This document shows positions 1 through 9,536 of a stretch of DNA of 64,000 nt, piece after piece (the first letter of the stretch is position 1; every line of letters starts with the position of its first letter). Source of the DNA: Marinobacter salinexigens (GTDB lineage: Bacteria > Pseudomonadota > Gammaproteobacteria > Pseudomonadales > Oleiphilaceae). The translations under genes and the position numbers were made by a program. The DNA lies in the NCBI RefSeq assembly GCF_008370345.1, contig NZ_VTUU01000016.1, positions 1 through 64,000 on the forward strand. Direction: 5' to 3'. The notes beneath the pieces are model-generated. The model was not told the DNA's origin and did not search any database. It saw only the letters and a program-made list of their open reading frames with translations.

Positions 1-1
1 G

Positions 2-1999
2 GATCCCGCTATCCAGCCCTCTGATGTGCTGGAACAACCTGTAAATCTGGTGGTGTGGCAGGACGGCATTCCCCTTCGTCGCTTCACCGGCGTGGTCAAC
101 GAATTCGCCCGGGGCGATACCGGCCATCGGCGAACCCGCTATGAACTGGTGATCCAGCCTCCGCTGTGGCGCCTGGGCCTGATGCACAACAGCCGCATCT
201 TCCAGACCCAGAGTACGGACACCATCGTGCGCACCCTGCTCGAAGAGCGAGGCATCGTGGACACCGTCTTTGACCTGAAGCGTTCCCCGGAGGAACGGGA
301 ATACTGTGTCCAGCACCGGGAGAGCGATCTGGACTTTATCAACCGGCTGGCGGCCGAAGAAGGCTGGCACTACCGCTACCAGCACGGCAGCGTGGATGGC
401 GAAACCCAACCCGGCTTGATCGTCGCCGATCATCACGGCGACGCCCCGAGACTGGATAACGTGGCCTACAACGCCAAAGCCGGTGGCAGCACAAAGCAAC
501 CCTGCGTATTTCGCTTTAGCTATCAGGAACGGGTTAAAGCTGCCTCCGTCGCCATGAAGGACTACACCTTCAAAAATCCCGCCTACGCCCTGATGCATGA
601 ACAGGCCAGTGGCAATATCAATCATCGGGACGATTACCAACACTACGACTACCCGGGCCGCTTCAAGGCCGACGCCTCGGGTCAGCCTTTCACCCAAGCC
701 AAACTGGATGCCCTGCGAAACAACGCCAGCACCGCCAACGGCGAAAGCAATCGACCGGACTTCACCGCCGGGGCGAAAGTGGAACTCACCGACCACGACA
801 CCGAGACCCTTAACCGGGAATGGCTGCTCACCGCCATCACCCACACCGGCAAACAGCCCCAGGCTTTGGAAGAAGAGGGGGGCAGCGAACCCACCACCTA
901 CCACAACGAATTCAGCGCCATCCCGGCAAACAAAACCTGGCGCCCCATCTGCGAACACCGTCCCCTGATGGACGGCCCCCAGATGGCCATTGTTACCGGC
1001 CCGGAAGGGGAAGAAATCCACTGTGACCAGTACGGCCGGGTCAAAGTCCGATTCCCCTGGGATCGTTACAGCCAGAACGACGAACACAGCAGCGCCTGGC
1101 TAAGAGTCAGCCAGGGCTGGGCCGGAGGCCAGTACGGCTTCATGGCATTGCCGAGAATCGGCCACGAAGTGATTGTCTCCTTCCTGGATGGCGACCCGGA
1201 CCAGCCGATCATCACCGGCCGCACCTACCACGCCACCAACACACCGCCGTATTCACTGCCGGAGCATAAAACCCGGACCACCCTGAAAACCCAGACCCAC
1301 AAAGGCGAGGGCAGCAATGAATTGCGGTTCGAGGACGAAGCGGACAAAGAACAGATTTACGTTCATGCCCAGAAAGATCTGGACCTGCTGACAGAAAACA
1401 ACCGCACCGAAGTCATCAAAAACGACAGCCACCTGACGGTGGAGAACGACCGGGTCAGCCTCACCAAAGGCAACAGCCACCACACCGTAGACGGTGAGCA
1501 CCGCGAACAGATTGGTGCTGACTACAGCCATACCGTGAAAGGAAGTCATCACAGCAAACAGGGCAAAAATCAGCTGGTGGAAGCGGGAACGGAAATCCAC
1601 CACAAAGCCGGCATCAAAATCATCATCGAAGCCGGTGCGGAAGTCACGCTGAAGGCCGGAGGTAGTTTTGTGAAAGTTGACCCCAGTGGTGTGACGGTTT
1701 CCGGGCCGCTGGTACGCATGAATTCTGGTGGTGGGCCGGGCAGTGGGAGTGGGGTGTCGGCGCTGACGCCGGAGCAACCATCGATTCTTGCCGATCAGGA
1801 ACAGCCGGACAATGCATCGGCGCGGTTGGCACAGGTATCCCAGCGCCAGATCGCAGCCGAAGAACGACCATATGCCGTGGTTTCAGCTCAGGCGCACCAC
1901 GCCCCGCTGTTGAAACAAGCCGCCCGGGAAGGTGCTTTGACGGTAACCGCTTGTGAGTTTGATGAACATGGACGCTGCAAATTACATAACCACGCTTGA
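2..1999 (+). CDS. vgrG: Type VI secretion tip protein VgrG (5' end outside window)
   Basis: VgrG forms the trimeric spike at the tip of the type VI secretion tube and carries effectors out of the cell. The reading frame is open from base 2, and the residues before the first possible GTG (base 26) already fit the VgrG N-terminal domain, so the gene begins upstream of the window; 665 residues are visible. In order there is a phage gpD-like region, the gp5/OB-fold region (GEEIHCDQYGRVKVRFPWD, then GWAGGQYGFMALPRIGHEV and FLDGDPDQPIITGR), and a beta-helical needle with repeated short polar segments. The end overlaps the start of the DUF4123 gene, the usual vgrG-adaptor-effector arrangement. Identification is firm; the length of the missing N-terminus is unknown. 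Confidence 0.93.
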   Translation, partial: DPAIQPSDVLEQPVNLVVWQDGIPLRRFTGVVNEFARGDTGHRRTRYELVIQPPLWRLGLMHNSRIFQTQSTDTIVRTLLEERGIVDTVFDLKRSPEEREYCVQHRESDLDFINRLAAEEGWHYRYQHGSVDGETQPGLIVADHHGDAPRLDNVAYNAKAGGSTKQPCVFRFSYQERVKAASVAMKDYTFKNPAYALMHEQASGNINHRDDYQHYDYPGRFKADASGQPFTQAKLDALRNNASTANGESNRPDFTAGAKVELTDHDTETLNREWLLTAITHTGKQPQALEEEGGSEPTTYHNEFSAIPANKTWRPICEHRPLMDGPQMAIVTGPEGEEIHCDQYGRVKVRFPWDRYSQNDEHSSAWLRVSQGWAGGQYGFMALPRIGHEVIVSFLDGDPDQPIITGRTYHATNTPPYSLPEHKTRTTLKTQTHKGEGSNELRFEDEADKEQIYVHAQKDLDLLTENNRTEVIKNDSHLTVENDRVSLTKGNSHHTVDGEHREQIGADYSHTVKGSHHSKQGKNQLVEAGTEIHHKAGIKIIIEAGAEVTLKAGGSFVKVDPSGVTVSGPLVRMNSGGGPGSGSGVSALTPEQPSILADQEQPDNASARLAQVSQRQIAAEERPYAVVSAQAHHAPLLKQAAREGALTVTACEFDEHGRCKLHNHA

Positions 2000-2834
2000 T
2001 CGTATTGCCCCTGGATCCGTGGAGCCTCAAGAGTACGACTTTGCCGTCCTGGATCTGGCATCGGGCGACGAACTGCTTGAGCAGATCTATGCAGGCATGA
2101 CCAATGAAAGGATTCAATGGTGGAGCCTGTTCGAAGGTACAGACTGGCAAGGGGCATGGGCCCAAGGACCCGTTTTGATTGACTGTCGCAATGCCGCCAG
2201 TTTCCGTGCACAGCTTGTATCGCAACTCGAATCGTTACCATTGGGGCTTGTGTTCAATTCAGAACAATCCACGGAAGCGCTTCGACAACATCTGACCAGT
2301 TGGATTTGTGACCATCAGGCCGCAACAGGGCAATTACTGCGATTCTATGAGCCAAGAATGCTCGCCCCGTTGCTGAGTGCCTTAAGCGAACAGAAACGTC
2401 AGGCCCTGCTGGCTCCTGGGAGCCACTGGTATTGGCATGATGGCCATCGTTGGCGTGAGGCACCTGCTGTAGATGAGGGACTGGTTGAGGATGTCGAGGA
2501 TGATCAGCTTTGGGTGACCCAGCAGGAACTTCAGCAGGCGGAGTCGTTCTGGCTAGCCGTGGAAGCCTGTGGCTATGCTGACCACTATGCGGCGGCTCTG
2601 GCTTCCGTTGAGTCCCCGGCTTGCTGGGTGTTTGACTGTCTTAAGTCGGCAAGGAATACCGGCTTCCAGAAATCCGAACACATGGAACGCTGGTTGCGAT
2701 TGGCTATTCAGCATGGAGCGGATTTCCATCTCTCCGAGCCCTTTCGATCCAGCCTGTCCCGTAAAGACCTCATTACTACGGAACGATTAATTGCTATGGA
2801 AAGCAATCTGGAGAAGTCCCATGCAAATGCATAA
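1962..2834 (+). CDS. DUF4123 domain protein, VgrG-associated T6SS effector adaptor
   Basis: DUF4123 proteins (Tap/TEC) are cytoplasmic chaperone-adaptors that load a cognate effector on VgrG. The protein is about 290 residues, with the DUF4123-type region over roughly the first 150 (DFAVLDLASGDELLEQIY, then a WWSLFEGT segment, GPVLIDC, and LLRFYEPRMLAPLL). An in-frame GTG lies at 1953; ATG at 1962 or 1968 is preferred. All of these overlap the vgrG tail by 32-47 bases, which implies translational coupling. It sits between vgrG and the LysM protein, so the LysM protein is its likely client. The C-terminal half looks helical and was not matched to any family. Confidence 0.8.
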   Translation: MNMDAANYITTLDRIAPGSVEPQEYDFAVLDLASGDELLEQIYAGMTNERIQWWSLFEGTDWQGAWAQGPVLIDCRNAASFRAQLVSQLESLPLGLVFNSEQSTEALRQHLTSWICDHQAATGQLLRFYEPRMLAPLLSALSEQKRQALLAPGSHWYWHDGHRWREAPAVDEGLVEDVEDDQLWVTQQELQQAESFWLAVEACGYADHYAAALASVESPACWVFDCLKSARNTGFQKSEHMERWLRLAIQHGADFHLSEPFRSSLSRKDLITTERLIAMESNLEKSHANA

Positions 2835-5328
2835 AGTTCAATCGGGAGACACCCTATCTGCGATTGCCCACCAGTACCAGACAACCGTAGATGAGCTTCA
2901 GAGCGTAAATCCTCGGATCACCGACGTCGACTACATCCAGATTGGGTGGGAGCTGAAGATTCCGGCGAATAACGGGGCTGAAGCCGCGAAGGATGCCCAG
3001 ACACTGCCGCCTCCACGATCAGCCGGCAATGAATCCAGCGGTCAGGCGTCCTGCACGGAGTGCTCCGGTGACTATGCCGAAGTCATCCACGTCATGGGGG
3101 CTGGCGATGATGAATGGTGTGTAGCGTTACCGGACGAGGCTGCGGATGACCTCTACCGGGAGATTACCGAAATTGATGCATTAATGGCTGAGTTCAACCA
3201 GGCACAGAATGCAGCCGAGAATTCTCAGGCGGACGAGTCCAGCCCCAAGCGCCAATGGATGCAAAAGGCTTCGGAAATGGGGGTGATCGACCCGGCACCG
3301 GACGAAAACGACGATGAGGATGCGAACAAGGCATCCCGTATCAGTTCCGAGATAGCCGCCATTGATGAACAGATCGAATGGTACAACGATTTCGACTCAG
3401 ATTACCTGTGGGCAGCCGTAAACGATTCGGCAGAGATGCGCGAAGATATCCTGACTGCGGCCAAGGAGAAACGGCTGGAGATGTTAAGGCTGGAACGCCA
3501 GGACCTGGTAGCCCAACTTGGCGAAGGCAGTGCCACTACTGGAGTAAAAGGCAACGGAGTTCCCACCGCAAATTTCCTAACGTCCCATGGCAATAGTCGA
3601 GAGGCTGCCTTTGGTGCGGCACGTAGCACCCGTCGGGAAACCGGGGTTGTCGAAGTGATGGTCTTCAGTCGCCCAGGGCGTTGGTACTACATTCGTCGCG
3701 AGGCTTATCAGCGACTGGTTAAAACCTACTCATCGGTACGCTACGTCCGTAAGACCCGGGCGATATCCAATAGTTTGCGTGACCCGTCCGGCACTGCCAG
3801 GGCGCTAATCGGACAAATTCGGGAGGGAATTGCCGCAGATGCCGCCAAGAGCCCGATTGGCAATATTGAAGTGAAGTTTTATGAAGCCAGCGAAGATCGC
3901 TACCTGCTTGGCGAGGAACACTCCAAACTGACCTGGAATTCGGGGGGCGATGATGAAAGCCCGACCGAAAACAACTTTCAGGTCAGCACCGAGGCACACC
4001 TGATGCGTTTTGCGATGCAGGCCAGTGCCGGCGTAAACGCATTTGACCTCAGTTCTGGTGAAATCGATATCGGTACCAAAGCCAGTGCTTCGATGGCCTT
4101 GCTGGAAGCTGAAGCGAAGCTTGCCGAAGTATTCGTCCCGGATGAAGCCGGTTGGGACTGTCGCTTCACCTACCGCAACCGCAATGGCGAGTTGACCGAT
4201 ATGGCATTCGGCGCCTTCCGCTTCTCCGGTGATATTACCCTGAACTGCTTCGTGGGCGGGCGTATGAGTGGTGAGGCCAATGCCAGGCTTTCAACGGGTG
4301 CAGCGTCATTTTTGCTATCGAACAAGAAGAAAGTAGAAGCGAGCCCTGGAGCTGGTCTCGCCGTGTCGGGCAATGCATTCGCCGGGGCGGAAGTTGGTGG
4401 TGCAGTTGGCGGAAAATTCAGTTGGGTGCACCCGAATGAGCAATTCAAATCGAACGCGAACTGGCAGGATTTGTTCAAGATAACTGCGGGTGGGACGTTG
4501 GCGTTGGGGGTTGGAGCTGGGTGTGATTTTCAGCTCCGGTTTGTTCGAGGGAAGGTCGTTCTGGCCTGCAAAGGGCGCTTAGTGTTTGGGCCAGGAGCAA
4601 GTGGCTCGTTTGGTAGTGAAATTGGAGCTGACAAAGTTTGGGATTTAGCAAAGACCGTCTTTGAAGTCTTAGCCGAGGCTGATTATCACTATATTTCCAA
4701 TATTGATGATGAACTTTTTGCTCAGTGGACGCGGGCTTTGTATGTAGGAATAACTGATGAGGTTCAGGATATAGCTGAACTTCTCACCAGTCCCATCCGG
4801 AGTTTCAACGAAGTGTGGTTGGCACGCGCCAACCGAAAAGACACTGCTGAATTACTTGCTGCTCAAATCATAAGAGCGGCTAGGCAAAGTACAAGGCTCG
4901 AGGAAATTCAATTCAATGGATTGCCGTACCATCGACTTCCTCCGGAAACGTTGGGCATGATGATGTCGACGCTCTGCGAAACGTTTATTGAGAGTTGGGA
5001 AGAAGATCAGGAGAAGGCCCTGCTAATCATTGTTTCTCAGATCAAAACCTGGCGCCAGTTCTTTGAATCTCTCGAACATATGTCAGCCGATGGCACAAAG
5101 GTTAATCCCATGAATAGTTTGAGAATGGTGGCTGCAATTCTTGATGACGGTACATCAGATAGTCAGCTGTCCCAGTTCCATCGCTGGATTACATCGGATC
5201 TGGCACTAAGGCCGACCAAGCGATCACTTAATTTGGCTTGGCGACCAGTGCCTCTTCAGCAGAAGGCTGAACGATTGGAACATCGATTGGCGATGCTAAG
5301 TGACACCAACAGCCGTGGCTGGGCTTAG
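2821..5328 (+). CDS. LysM-domain protein, putative VgrG-linked T6SS effector
   Basis: This 835-residue protein begins with a LysM module (about residues 3-47; VQSGDTLSAIAHQYQTTVDE), a peptidoglycan-binding fold. A linker with CTECSGDYAEV follows, then an acidic helical stretch, a region that may recognise partners, and a glycine/alanine-rich segment (about residues 450-600) with GNAFAGAEVGGAVGGKFSW, which could be membrane-active or structural. The C-terminal part is helical. No catalytic motif was recognised. The start at 2821 is chosen because the LysM begins there, and it overlaps the adaptor gene by 14 bases. The vgrG-DUF4123-LysM order supports a cargo effector role, but the toxic activity is unknown. 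The last 1 kb is noticeably more AT-rich than the start, as in modular effectors with exchanged tails. Confidence 0.72.
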   Translation: MQMHKVQSGDTLSAIAHQYQTTVDELQSVNPRITDVDYIQIGWELKIPANNGAEAAKDAQTLPPPRSAGNESSGQASCTECSGDYAEVIHVMGAGDDEWCVALPDEAADDLYREITEIDALMAEFNQAQNAAENSQADESSPKRQWMQKASEMGVIDPAPDENDDEDANKASRISSEIAAIDEQIEWYNDFDSDYLWAAVNDSAEMREDILTAAKEKRLEMLRLERQDLVAQLGEGSATTGVKGNGVPTANFLTSHGNSREAAFGAARSTRRETGVVEVMVFSRPGRWYYIRREAYQRLVKTYSSVRYVRKTRAISNSLRDPSGTARALIGQIREGIAADAAKSPIGNIEVKFYEASEDRYLLGEEHSKLTWNSGGDDESPTENNFQVSTEAHLMRFAMQASAGVNAFDLSSGEIDIGTKASASMALLEAEAKLAEVFVPDEAGWDCRFTYRNRNGELTDMAFGAFRFSGDITLNCFVGGRMSGEANARLSTGAASFLLSNKKKVEASPGAGLAVSGNAFAGAEVGGAVGGKFSWVHPNEQFKSNANWQDLFKITAGGTLALGVGAGCDFQLRFVRGKVVLACKGRLVFGPGASGSFGSEIGADKVWDLAKTVFEVLAEADYHYISNIDDELFAQWTRALYVGITDEVQDIAELLTSPIRSFNEVWLARANRKDTAELLAAQIIRAARQSTRLEEIQFNGLPYHRLPPETLGMMMSTLCETFIESWEEDQEKALLIIVSQIKTWRQFFESLEHMSADGTKVNPMNSLRMVAAILDDGTSDSQLSQFHRWITSDLALRPTKRSLNLAWRPVPLQQKAERLEHRLAMLSDTNSRGWA

Positions 5329-6245
5329 TGCACGGCACATCTGAAGCCTTGATCCTGTATATATGAACTTGCACTTGGCGGGATGTTATCTCTGAGTATC
5401 GTAGTATTTGCACTGTCTGATGTTCTAAATCCACCAGACCTGATGACTTTGGTCTCTCCAGCATCTGGGCCCTGAGGATTCATGCCGGGGCTTTCCTGAT
5501 AGTAGGTTTTTGAGTACCAGTCGTTGATCCATTCAGCACTGTTCGACGTGAGATGATGAATGCCCAGTGGGTTCGGTGGGTAGCTGTCGACGGGAAGCGT
5601 TTTCAGAACGCCGTCATCGCCAGGGGAATTGACGCCCCTGATCCACTGCCCATTGTTTGTGGCATACAGTGCGTTTTCCCCCCGATTACGGGCTGCATAC
5701 TCCCATTGAGCCTCGGTTGGCAGATCTACCGCTTTACTCGCCAGTTCTCCTACCCAAAGGCAGTAGTCTTTAACTTCTTGCCATTCTTTGGTCCAAGCCG
5801 GCAGGTTGGGTTCGAACAGGTGTTGTCGATCTTCCCGGGAACGAAGCTCCGGGGCATAGGGCGCTTTACCCATCACTGCCCGATAAAGGTCGAAATCTCC
5901 CAACGTGGTTTCGTATCTCGAGAGGTAAAAGTCATCCAGGGTGACCTCGTGGAGGTCGTCATTGTCCGGCCAGATGTCCGCATGACAGAGCTCTTCTGAG
6001 CCAGGCTCACAGGGCACTCCAAACTCCCCCATCATGAAAGTACCGCCTTCCACAAACACCATGTTGTCCAGCGCCCGAACCACCAGTTCCGTGACCGCTC
6101 GTTGTTGGGAATATGACAGGTCTGGGTGGTGTGCCTGAATCCGGTCCTCGATGGCGTTTACTTCGGCTTCGCTGAGGCTTTCACTGGTGACAGAGGTGCA
6201 GCCCACGATCAGGCTGGAGGCGATCAAGGTCAGTGCGTAACGCAT
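5325..6245 (-). CDS. SUMF1/formylglycine-generating-enzyme-like lipoprotein
   Basis: The protein is about 306 residues and belongs to the SUMF1/EgtB/PvdO fold. It has a lipoprotein signal ending in the lipobox LIVGC, so it should be exported and lipid-anchored. The family core is visible: FVEGGTFMMGEFG, LPTEAQWEYAARNRGE, SNSAEWINDWY and a closing GGFRTSD...GFRCAVH. The start at 6245 places the signal peptide at the N-terminus; longer in-frame extensions have no signal and were rejected. It converges with the LysM gene and overlaps its stop by a few bases. FGE-like lipoproteins often accompany secreted-effector loci, so a protective or maturation role towards the neighbouring effector is possible but unproven. 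True formylglycine activity needs a cysteine pair that I did not confirm. Confidence 0.8.
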   Translation of the reverse strand: MRYALTLIASSLIVGCTSVTSESLSEAEVNAIEDRIQAHHPDLSYSQQRAVTELVVRALDNMVFVEGGTFMMGEFGVPCEPGSEELCHADIWPDNDDLHEVTLDDFYLSRYETTLGDFDLYRAVMGKAPYAPELRSREDRQHLFEPNLPAWTKEWQEVKDYCLWVGELASKAVDLPTEAQWEYAARNRGENALYATNNGQWIRGVNSPGDDGVLKTLPVDSYPPNPLGIHHLTSNSAEWINDWYSKTYYQESPGMNPQGPDAGETKVIRSGGFRTSDSANTTILRDNIPPSASSYIQDQGFRCAVH

Positions 6246-6360
6246 GCATGCTCCGTGCAATAAGGTTTCACATTCCATGTATGGGATGAATGTTACCACC
6301 CGAAAGTCCTGAAAAGCATTAAGAGGGCGAAAGCTTTTAGCTCGCTTTTTGTGGCGATGC

Positions 6361-6450
6361 TTTAAAGCGCCGGAGATGCCGGTATAATCCGTATGCCCAG
6401 GCAGCAGGAGGTTGCCTGGCACGGACGCAAACATCTCAAAGGATCTGAAA
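6361..6450 (+). promoter_or_regulatory. Putative promoter and 5' leader hairpin of the DUF3592 gene
   Basis: A consensus TATAAT lies at 6383-6388, with a weak -35-like TTTAAA at 6361-6366 (16-base spacing). Downstream, CCAGGCA (6397-6403) pairs with TGCCTGG (6413-6419), leaving an AGGAGG in the loop. That AGGAGG is about 39 bases before the ATG at 6451; the AAAGGA at 6438-6443 is the likelier ribosome site. A role for the hairpin is only a guess. Confidence 0.4.
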
Positions 6451-7146
6451 ATGAAAGTCTTTAAAGCCCTCCGGGTGATTTTCACCCTGATCGGTGTCGG
6501 CATGCTCGCCGGCGCTTTTTTCGCTTACCAGCATACCGCCTCGTTTCTTGAAACAGCCACGGCGAAACAAGGTGTAGTTACAGATCTGGTTCTCTCCCGA
6601 TCCAGCAGTTCAAATGTGTATTACCCGGTCGTCCGTTTTGAATATGATCAGGGCCAGATGTCTGAGTTTCGGTCCTCTAGTGGCACTAGCCCTGCGAGTT
6701 ATGACCGTGGCGAAGTTGTGACGGTGCTCTATACACCTGGTGACCTGAATTCTGCACGTATCGATGGATTCTTTTCGCTCTGGGGTGCCGGATTGATCGT
6801 CGGTAGCATCGGAGCCGTATTTTTTCTTATGGGTGCTGGCATGTTTATCGTGCCCGCTGTCACTGGAGCTCGTGCGGCCAGATTGCGAAAAAATGGCCAA
6901 TTGGTCCAGAGTAGGTTTCAGGGGGTGGAAAAGAACACAGGTCTGGAGATGAACGGCCAGAATCCTTTCCGGATCGTTTGTCAGTGGCAGAATCCTCTCA
7001 CGTCAGATGTTCATGTCTTCCGTAGCGATAATCTTTGGTTTGATCCCTCTGATCATATAGCGGGCGACCACGTCCCGGTTTACATCAACCCCTCCAATCC
7101 CAAGCGCTACTGGGTCGATACGTCATTCCTGCCCAAGATCGCCTGA
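6451..7146 (+). CDS. DUF3592 domain membrane protein
   Basis: This is a 231-residue inner-membrane protein of unknown function. It has an N-terminal membrane helix (about residues 8-28), an extracytoplasmic domain with the DUF3592 hallmarks (VVTDLVLSRSSSSNVYYPVVRFEY and GEVVTVLYTPGDLNSARIDGF), a second membrane helix (LWGAGLIVGSIGAVFFLMGAGMFIV) and a C-terminal cytoplasmic beta-rich portion ending in VYINPSNPKRYWVDTSFL. ATG at 6451 has an AAAGGA ribosome site; the upstream in-frame TTG has no suitable spacing. It is transcribed divergently from the SUMF1 lipoprotein and monocistronically as far as can be seen. Confidence 0.8.
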   Translation: MKVFKALRVIFTLIGVGMLAGAFFAYQHTASFLETATAKQGVVTDLVLSRSSSSNVYYPVVRFEYDQGQMSEFRSSSGTSPASYDRGEVVTVLYTPGDLNSARIDGFFSLWGAGLIVGSIGAVFFLMGAGMFIVPAVTGARAARLRKNGQLVQSRFQGVEKNTGLEMNGQNPFRIVCQWQNPLTSDVHVFRSDNLWFDPSDHIAGDHVPVYINPSNPKRYWVDTSFLPKIA

Positions 7147-7238
7147 TTTCCCTGCCTGAGTCTGCCTGACACCTCCGACGATCTCTCCTATGCTGATCTG
7201 ATACGCCAAATTCAGCATCAATGGAGGATCGTCTTTTC

Positions 7239-8390
7239 ATGATCCCATCCACCATGAAGGCCATGGTCCTCACCGGGCATGGCGGCATCGAAAAACTTGA
7301 GTATCAGGATGTGTCCACACCGTCACCGGGGCCCGGCGAGGTGCTGGTAAAGGTGACTGCCACCGCCAAGAACAACACCGACCGAAAAGCGAGGGAAGGG
7401 CTCTACCCCACTAAAAAGGGTGAGATGACGTCTTTTCAAATGGGTGGCAAGCCCACGCTGCTCTTTCCCCGAATTCAGGGTGCCGATATTGCTGGCCGTG
7501 TCGTCGCAGTTGGCTCAGAGGTTCCCGAGGGTCGGATCGGCGAGCGAGGTCTGCTGGACTTTAATATCTACGCTGATGACCGCCGGGATATCAATCTGAC
7601 TCCGGATTATTACGGCCATGGTGCGGACGGGGGATTCGCAGAATACGTCATTCTGCCCGCTGACCAGTTCCATCATATCCCCAATCCGGATCTTTCGGAT
7701 GCGGAGCTGGCGGCCATGGGAATGTGCTCTTATCAGACTGCCTACCACATGGTGACATCTGCCAACCTTAAGGCCGGGGAACGGGTATTGGTTTCCGGTG
7801 CCAGTGGCGGCGTCGGAACAGCGTTGATTCAGCTTTGCCGGATCATTGGTGCCATTCCCTATGCGGTGAGTAAGCCGGATAAGGCTGAAGCCCTGCTGGA
7901 ACTTGGCGCGGAAGCGGTGGTGGATCGTTCTGATCTGCCAACCTTTGTTGAGCGGGTAAAACAGGCAACGGATGGCAAACCGATTGATGCGGTCATGGAT
8001 CTCGTGGGCGGGGAGATGACGGACCTGTTTATCGACACGATGATTTTCGATATGAACTCCCGGAGTGATTACCCACGGCTCAGTATTGCCGGCGCCAGCG
8101 GAGGCAATATCAGCGAAATCCTCTGGACCCGAATTTACCTTTATCAGGTACAGATTTTTGGCGTGTCCCACGGTACCCGGGAAGAGGCGGAGCAATTAAT
8201 GGATTGGATACGCGATGGGCAGCTAAAACCAGTGCTTCATGGTGCGTTCCGGCTTTCCCATCTGCACCGGGCCGAGGAGTACTTTGTGAACCGGAACAGT
8301 AACTATCTCGGCAAGATCGTGATTGTTCCCGATGAAATGTGGGAAGAATATGGCAAACCCTGGAGCCTGGAGAACGCCAATGAAGCCTGA
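7239..8390 (+). CDS. Medium-chain (MDR) zinc-less alcohol dehydrogenase / quinone oxidoreductase family protein
   Basis: This is a 383-residue NAD(P)H-dependent MDR oxidoreductase. It has the GroES-like N-terminal domain (MKAMVLTGHGGIEKLEYQDV, GEVLVKVTATAKNNTD) and a Rossmann nucleotide-binding domain with AGERVLVSGASGGVGTALIQL (about residues 180-200). The usual structural-zinc cysteines are absent, as in quinone-oxidoreductase types. GGAGG at 7223-7227 supports the ATG at 7239 rather than 7221. Its last 11 bases overlap the proline-racemase-like gene, so the two are co-translated and probably act on the same compound. The substrate cannot be read from the sequence. Confidence 0.85.
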   Translation: MIPSTMKAMVLTGHGGIEKLEYQDVSTPSPGPGEVLVKVTATAKNNTDRKAREGLYPTKKGEMTSFQMGGKPTLLFPRIQGADIAGRVVAVGSEVPEGRIGERGLLDFNIYADDRRDINLTPDYYGHGADGGFAEYVILPADQFHHIPNPDLSDAELAAMGMCSYQTAYHMVTSANLKAGERVLVSGASGGVGTALIQLCRIIGAIPYAVSKPDKAEALLELGAEAVVDRSDLPTFVERVKQATDGKPIDAVMDLVGGEMTDLFIDTMIFDMNSRSDYPRLSIAGASGGNISEILWTRIYLYQVQIFGVSHGTREEAEQLMDWIRDGQLKPVLHGAFRLSHLHRAEEYFVNRNSNYLGKIVIVPDEMWEEYGKPWSLENANEA

Positions 8391-9423
8391 GCTTAGCATT
8401 CAGTTAATGGATACCCACGCTGGCGGCGATGTCAGTCGTATCGTGACCGGCGGCATTGACCCGTTGCCGGGCGCTACGGTTCGGGAGCAGATGGAATACC
8501 TCAGAGAACACGCAGACGGGCTTCGCCGGCTCCTGCTGGAGGAACCTTATGGAATCCCGGAAATGTCGGTGGATCTGCTCGTGCCTGCAACGGACCCACA
8601 GGCAGTTGCAGGGTACATCATTATGGAAGTGATGGGGTACCCGATCTACTCCGGGTCCAACACCATCTGCACGGCAACCGCGGTGCTGGAGGCCGGCATC
8701 GTGCCTAAACGGGAAGGCAAACAAAGCTTCATGCTGGAGTCACCTGCCGGTCTGGTCCAGATCGAGGCGACGATACAGAATGGTGTGGTAGAGACTATCA
8801 GGTGTGAAGGCTTGCCGAGCTATATACATACCTACAGGGATTCGATTGACGTCCCGGGCCTGGGGAGAGTGACCTACAGCGTGGCCTACAGTGGAGGTTT
8901 TTACGCGCTGGTGGATGCGCAACAGCTTGGCTTTGATCTCACCCTGGATGAAGAACGCCGGCTTGCAGAAACGGCCCATGCAATTGTGGAGGCAATACGG
9001 GCTGAATGCGATTTCTCTCATTACACACTGGGGGATGTGGGTCCTTTGCCATTCCTCCATTATATGGGGCCGGTTGAGAAGGTGGACGACGGCTTCTATC
9101 GTTCCCGTTCAGCAACCTATGTTCACCCCGGCGTGATTTGCCGGAGCACCACGGGTACCGGAACCTCTGCTCGCCTGGCGCTGATGAATTTTGAAGGTAG
9201 TATCCGCCCTGGTAACAGGCTGGAAACCGTTTCCTTGCGCGAGACGGGTTTTACCGGGGAGTTCAGTGGCGTGGAGCAGGTGGGGGAGTATCAGGTGGTG
9301 AAGAATCATATTACCGGCAAAGGATATGTGATTACCCGCTCTGATATTGTGTTGAACTGTGACGATCCCATGGTGAGTTGCGATGGTCTTCACCATATCC
9401 TTTCGAGTCGTTCGGGCGAATAA
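8380..9423 (+). CDS. Proline racemase/hydroxyproline epimerase family protein with substituted catalytic cysteines
   Basis: This 347-residue protein shows the proline racemase family outline: MDTHAGGDVSRIVTGGI at the start, EPYGIPEMSVDLLVPATDP, VAYSGGFYALVDAQQL in the middle and STTGTGTSARLALM near residue 260. Family racemases use two cysteines, in MCGHG and in SPCGTGT. Here the corresponding positions read IYSGSNTIC and STTGTGT, i.e. Ser and Thr. Cys/Thr members are trans-3-hydroxyproline dehydratases; a Ser/Thr pair may be a further variant or act on a different acid. It overlaps the MDR gene upstream by 11 bases and no proline-catabolic genes are nearby. The fold assignment is firm; the reaction is not. 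Confidence 0.8.
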   Translation: MKPELSIQLMDTHAGGDVSRIVTGGIDPLPGATVREQMEYLREHADGLRRLLLEEPYGIPEMSVDLLVPATDPQAVAGYIIMEVMGYPIYSGSNTICTATAVLEAGIVPKREGKQSFMLESPAGLVQIEATIQNGVVETIRCEGLPSYIHTYRDSIDVPGLGRVTYSVAYSGGFYALVDAQQLGFDLTLDEERRLAETAHAIVEAIRAECDFSHYTLGDVGPLPFLHYMGPVEKVDDGFYRSRSATYVHPGVICRSTTGTGTSARLALMNFEGSIRPGNRLETVSLRETGFTGEFSGVEQVGEYQVVKNHITGKGYVITRSDIVLNCDDPMVSCDGLHHILSSRSGE

Positions 9424-9536
9424 AATTTCACCCTTTTGAGTATTTCCCCAGAGGGCGCGCTGCGTCTGGCGTGCCTTACATTTCCTCTGAATTTTTGTCT
9501 TGATAAATAGAAAATCTGGACTATTTTTCTTTAAAG

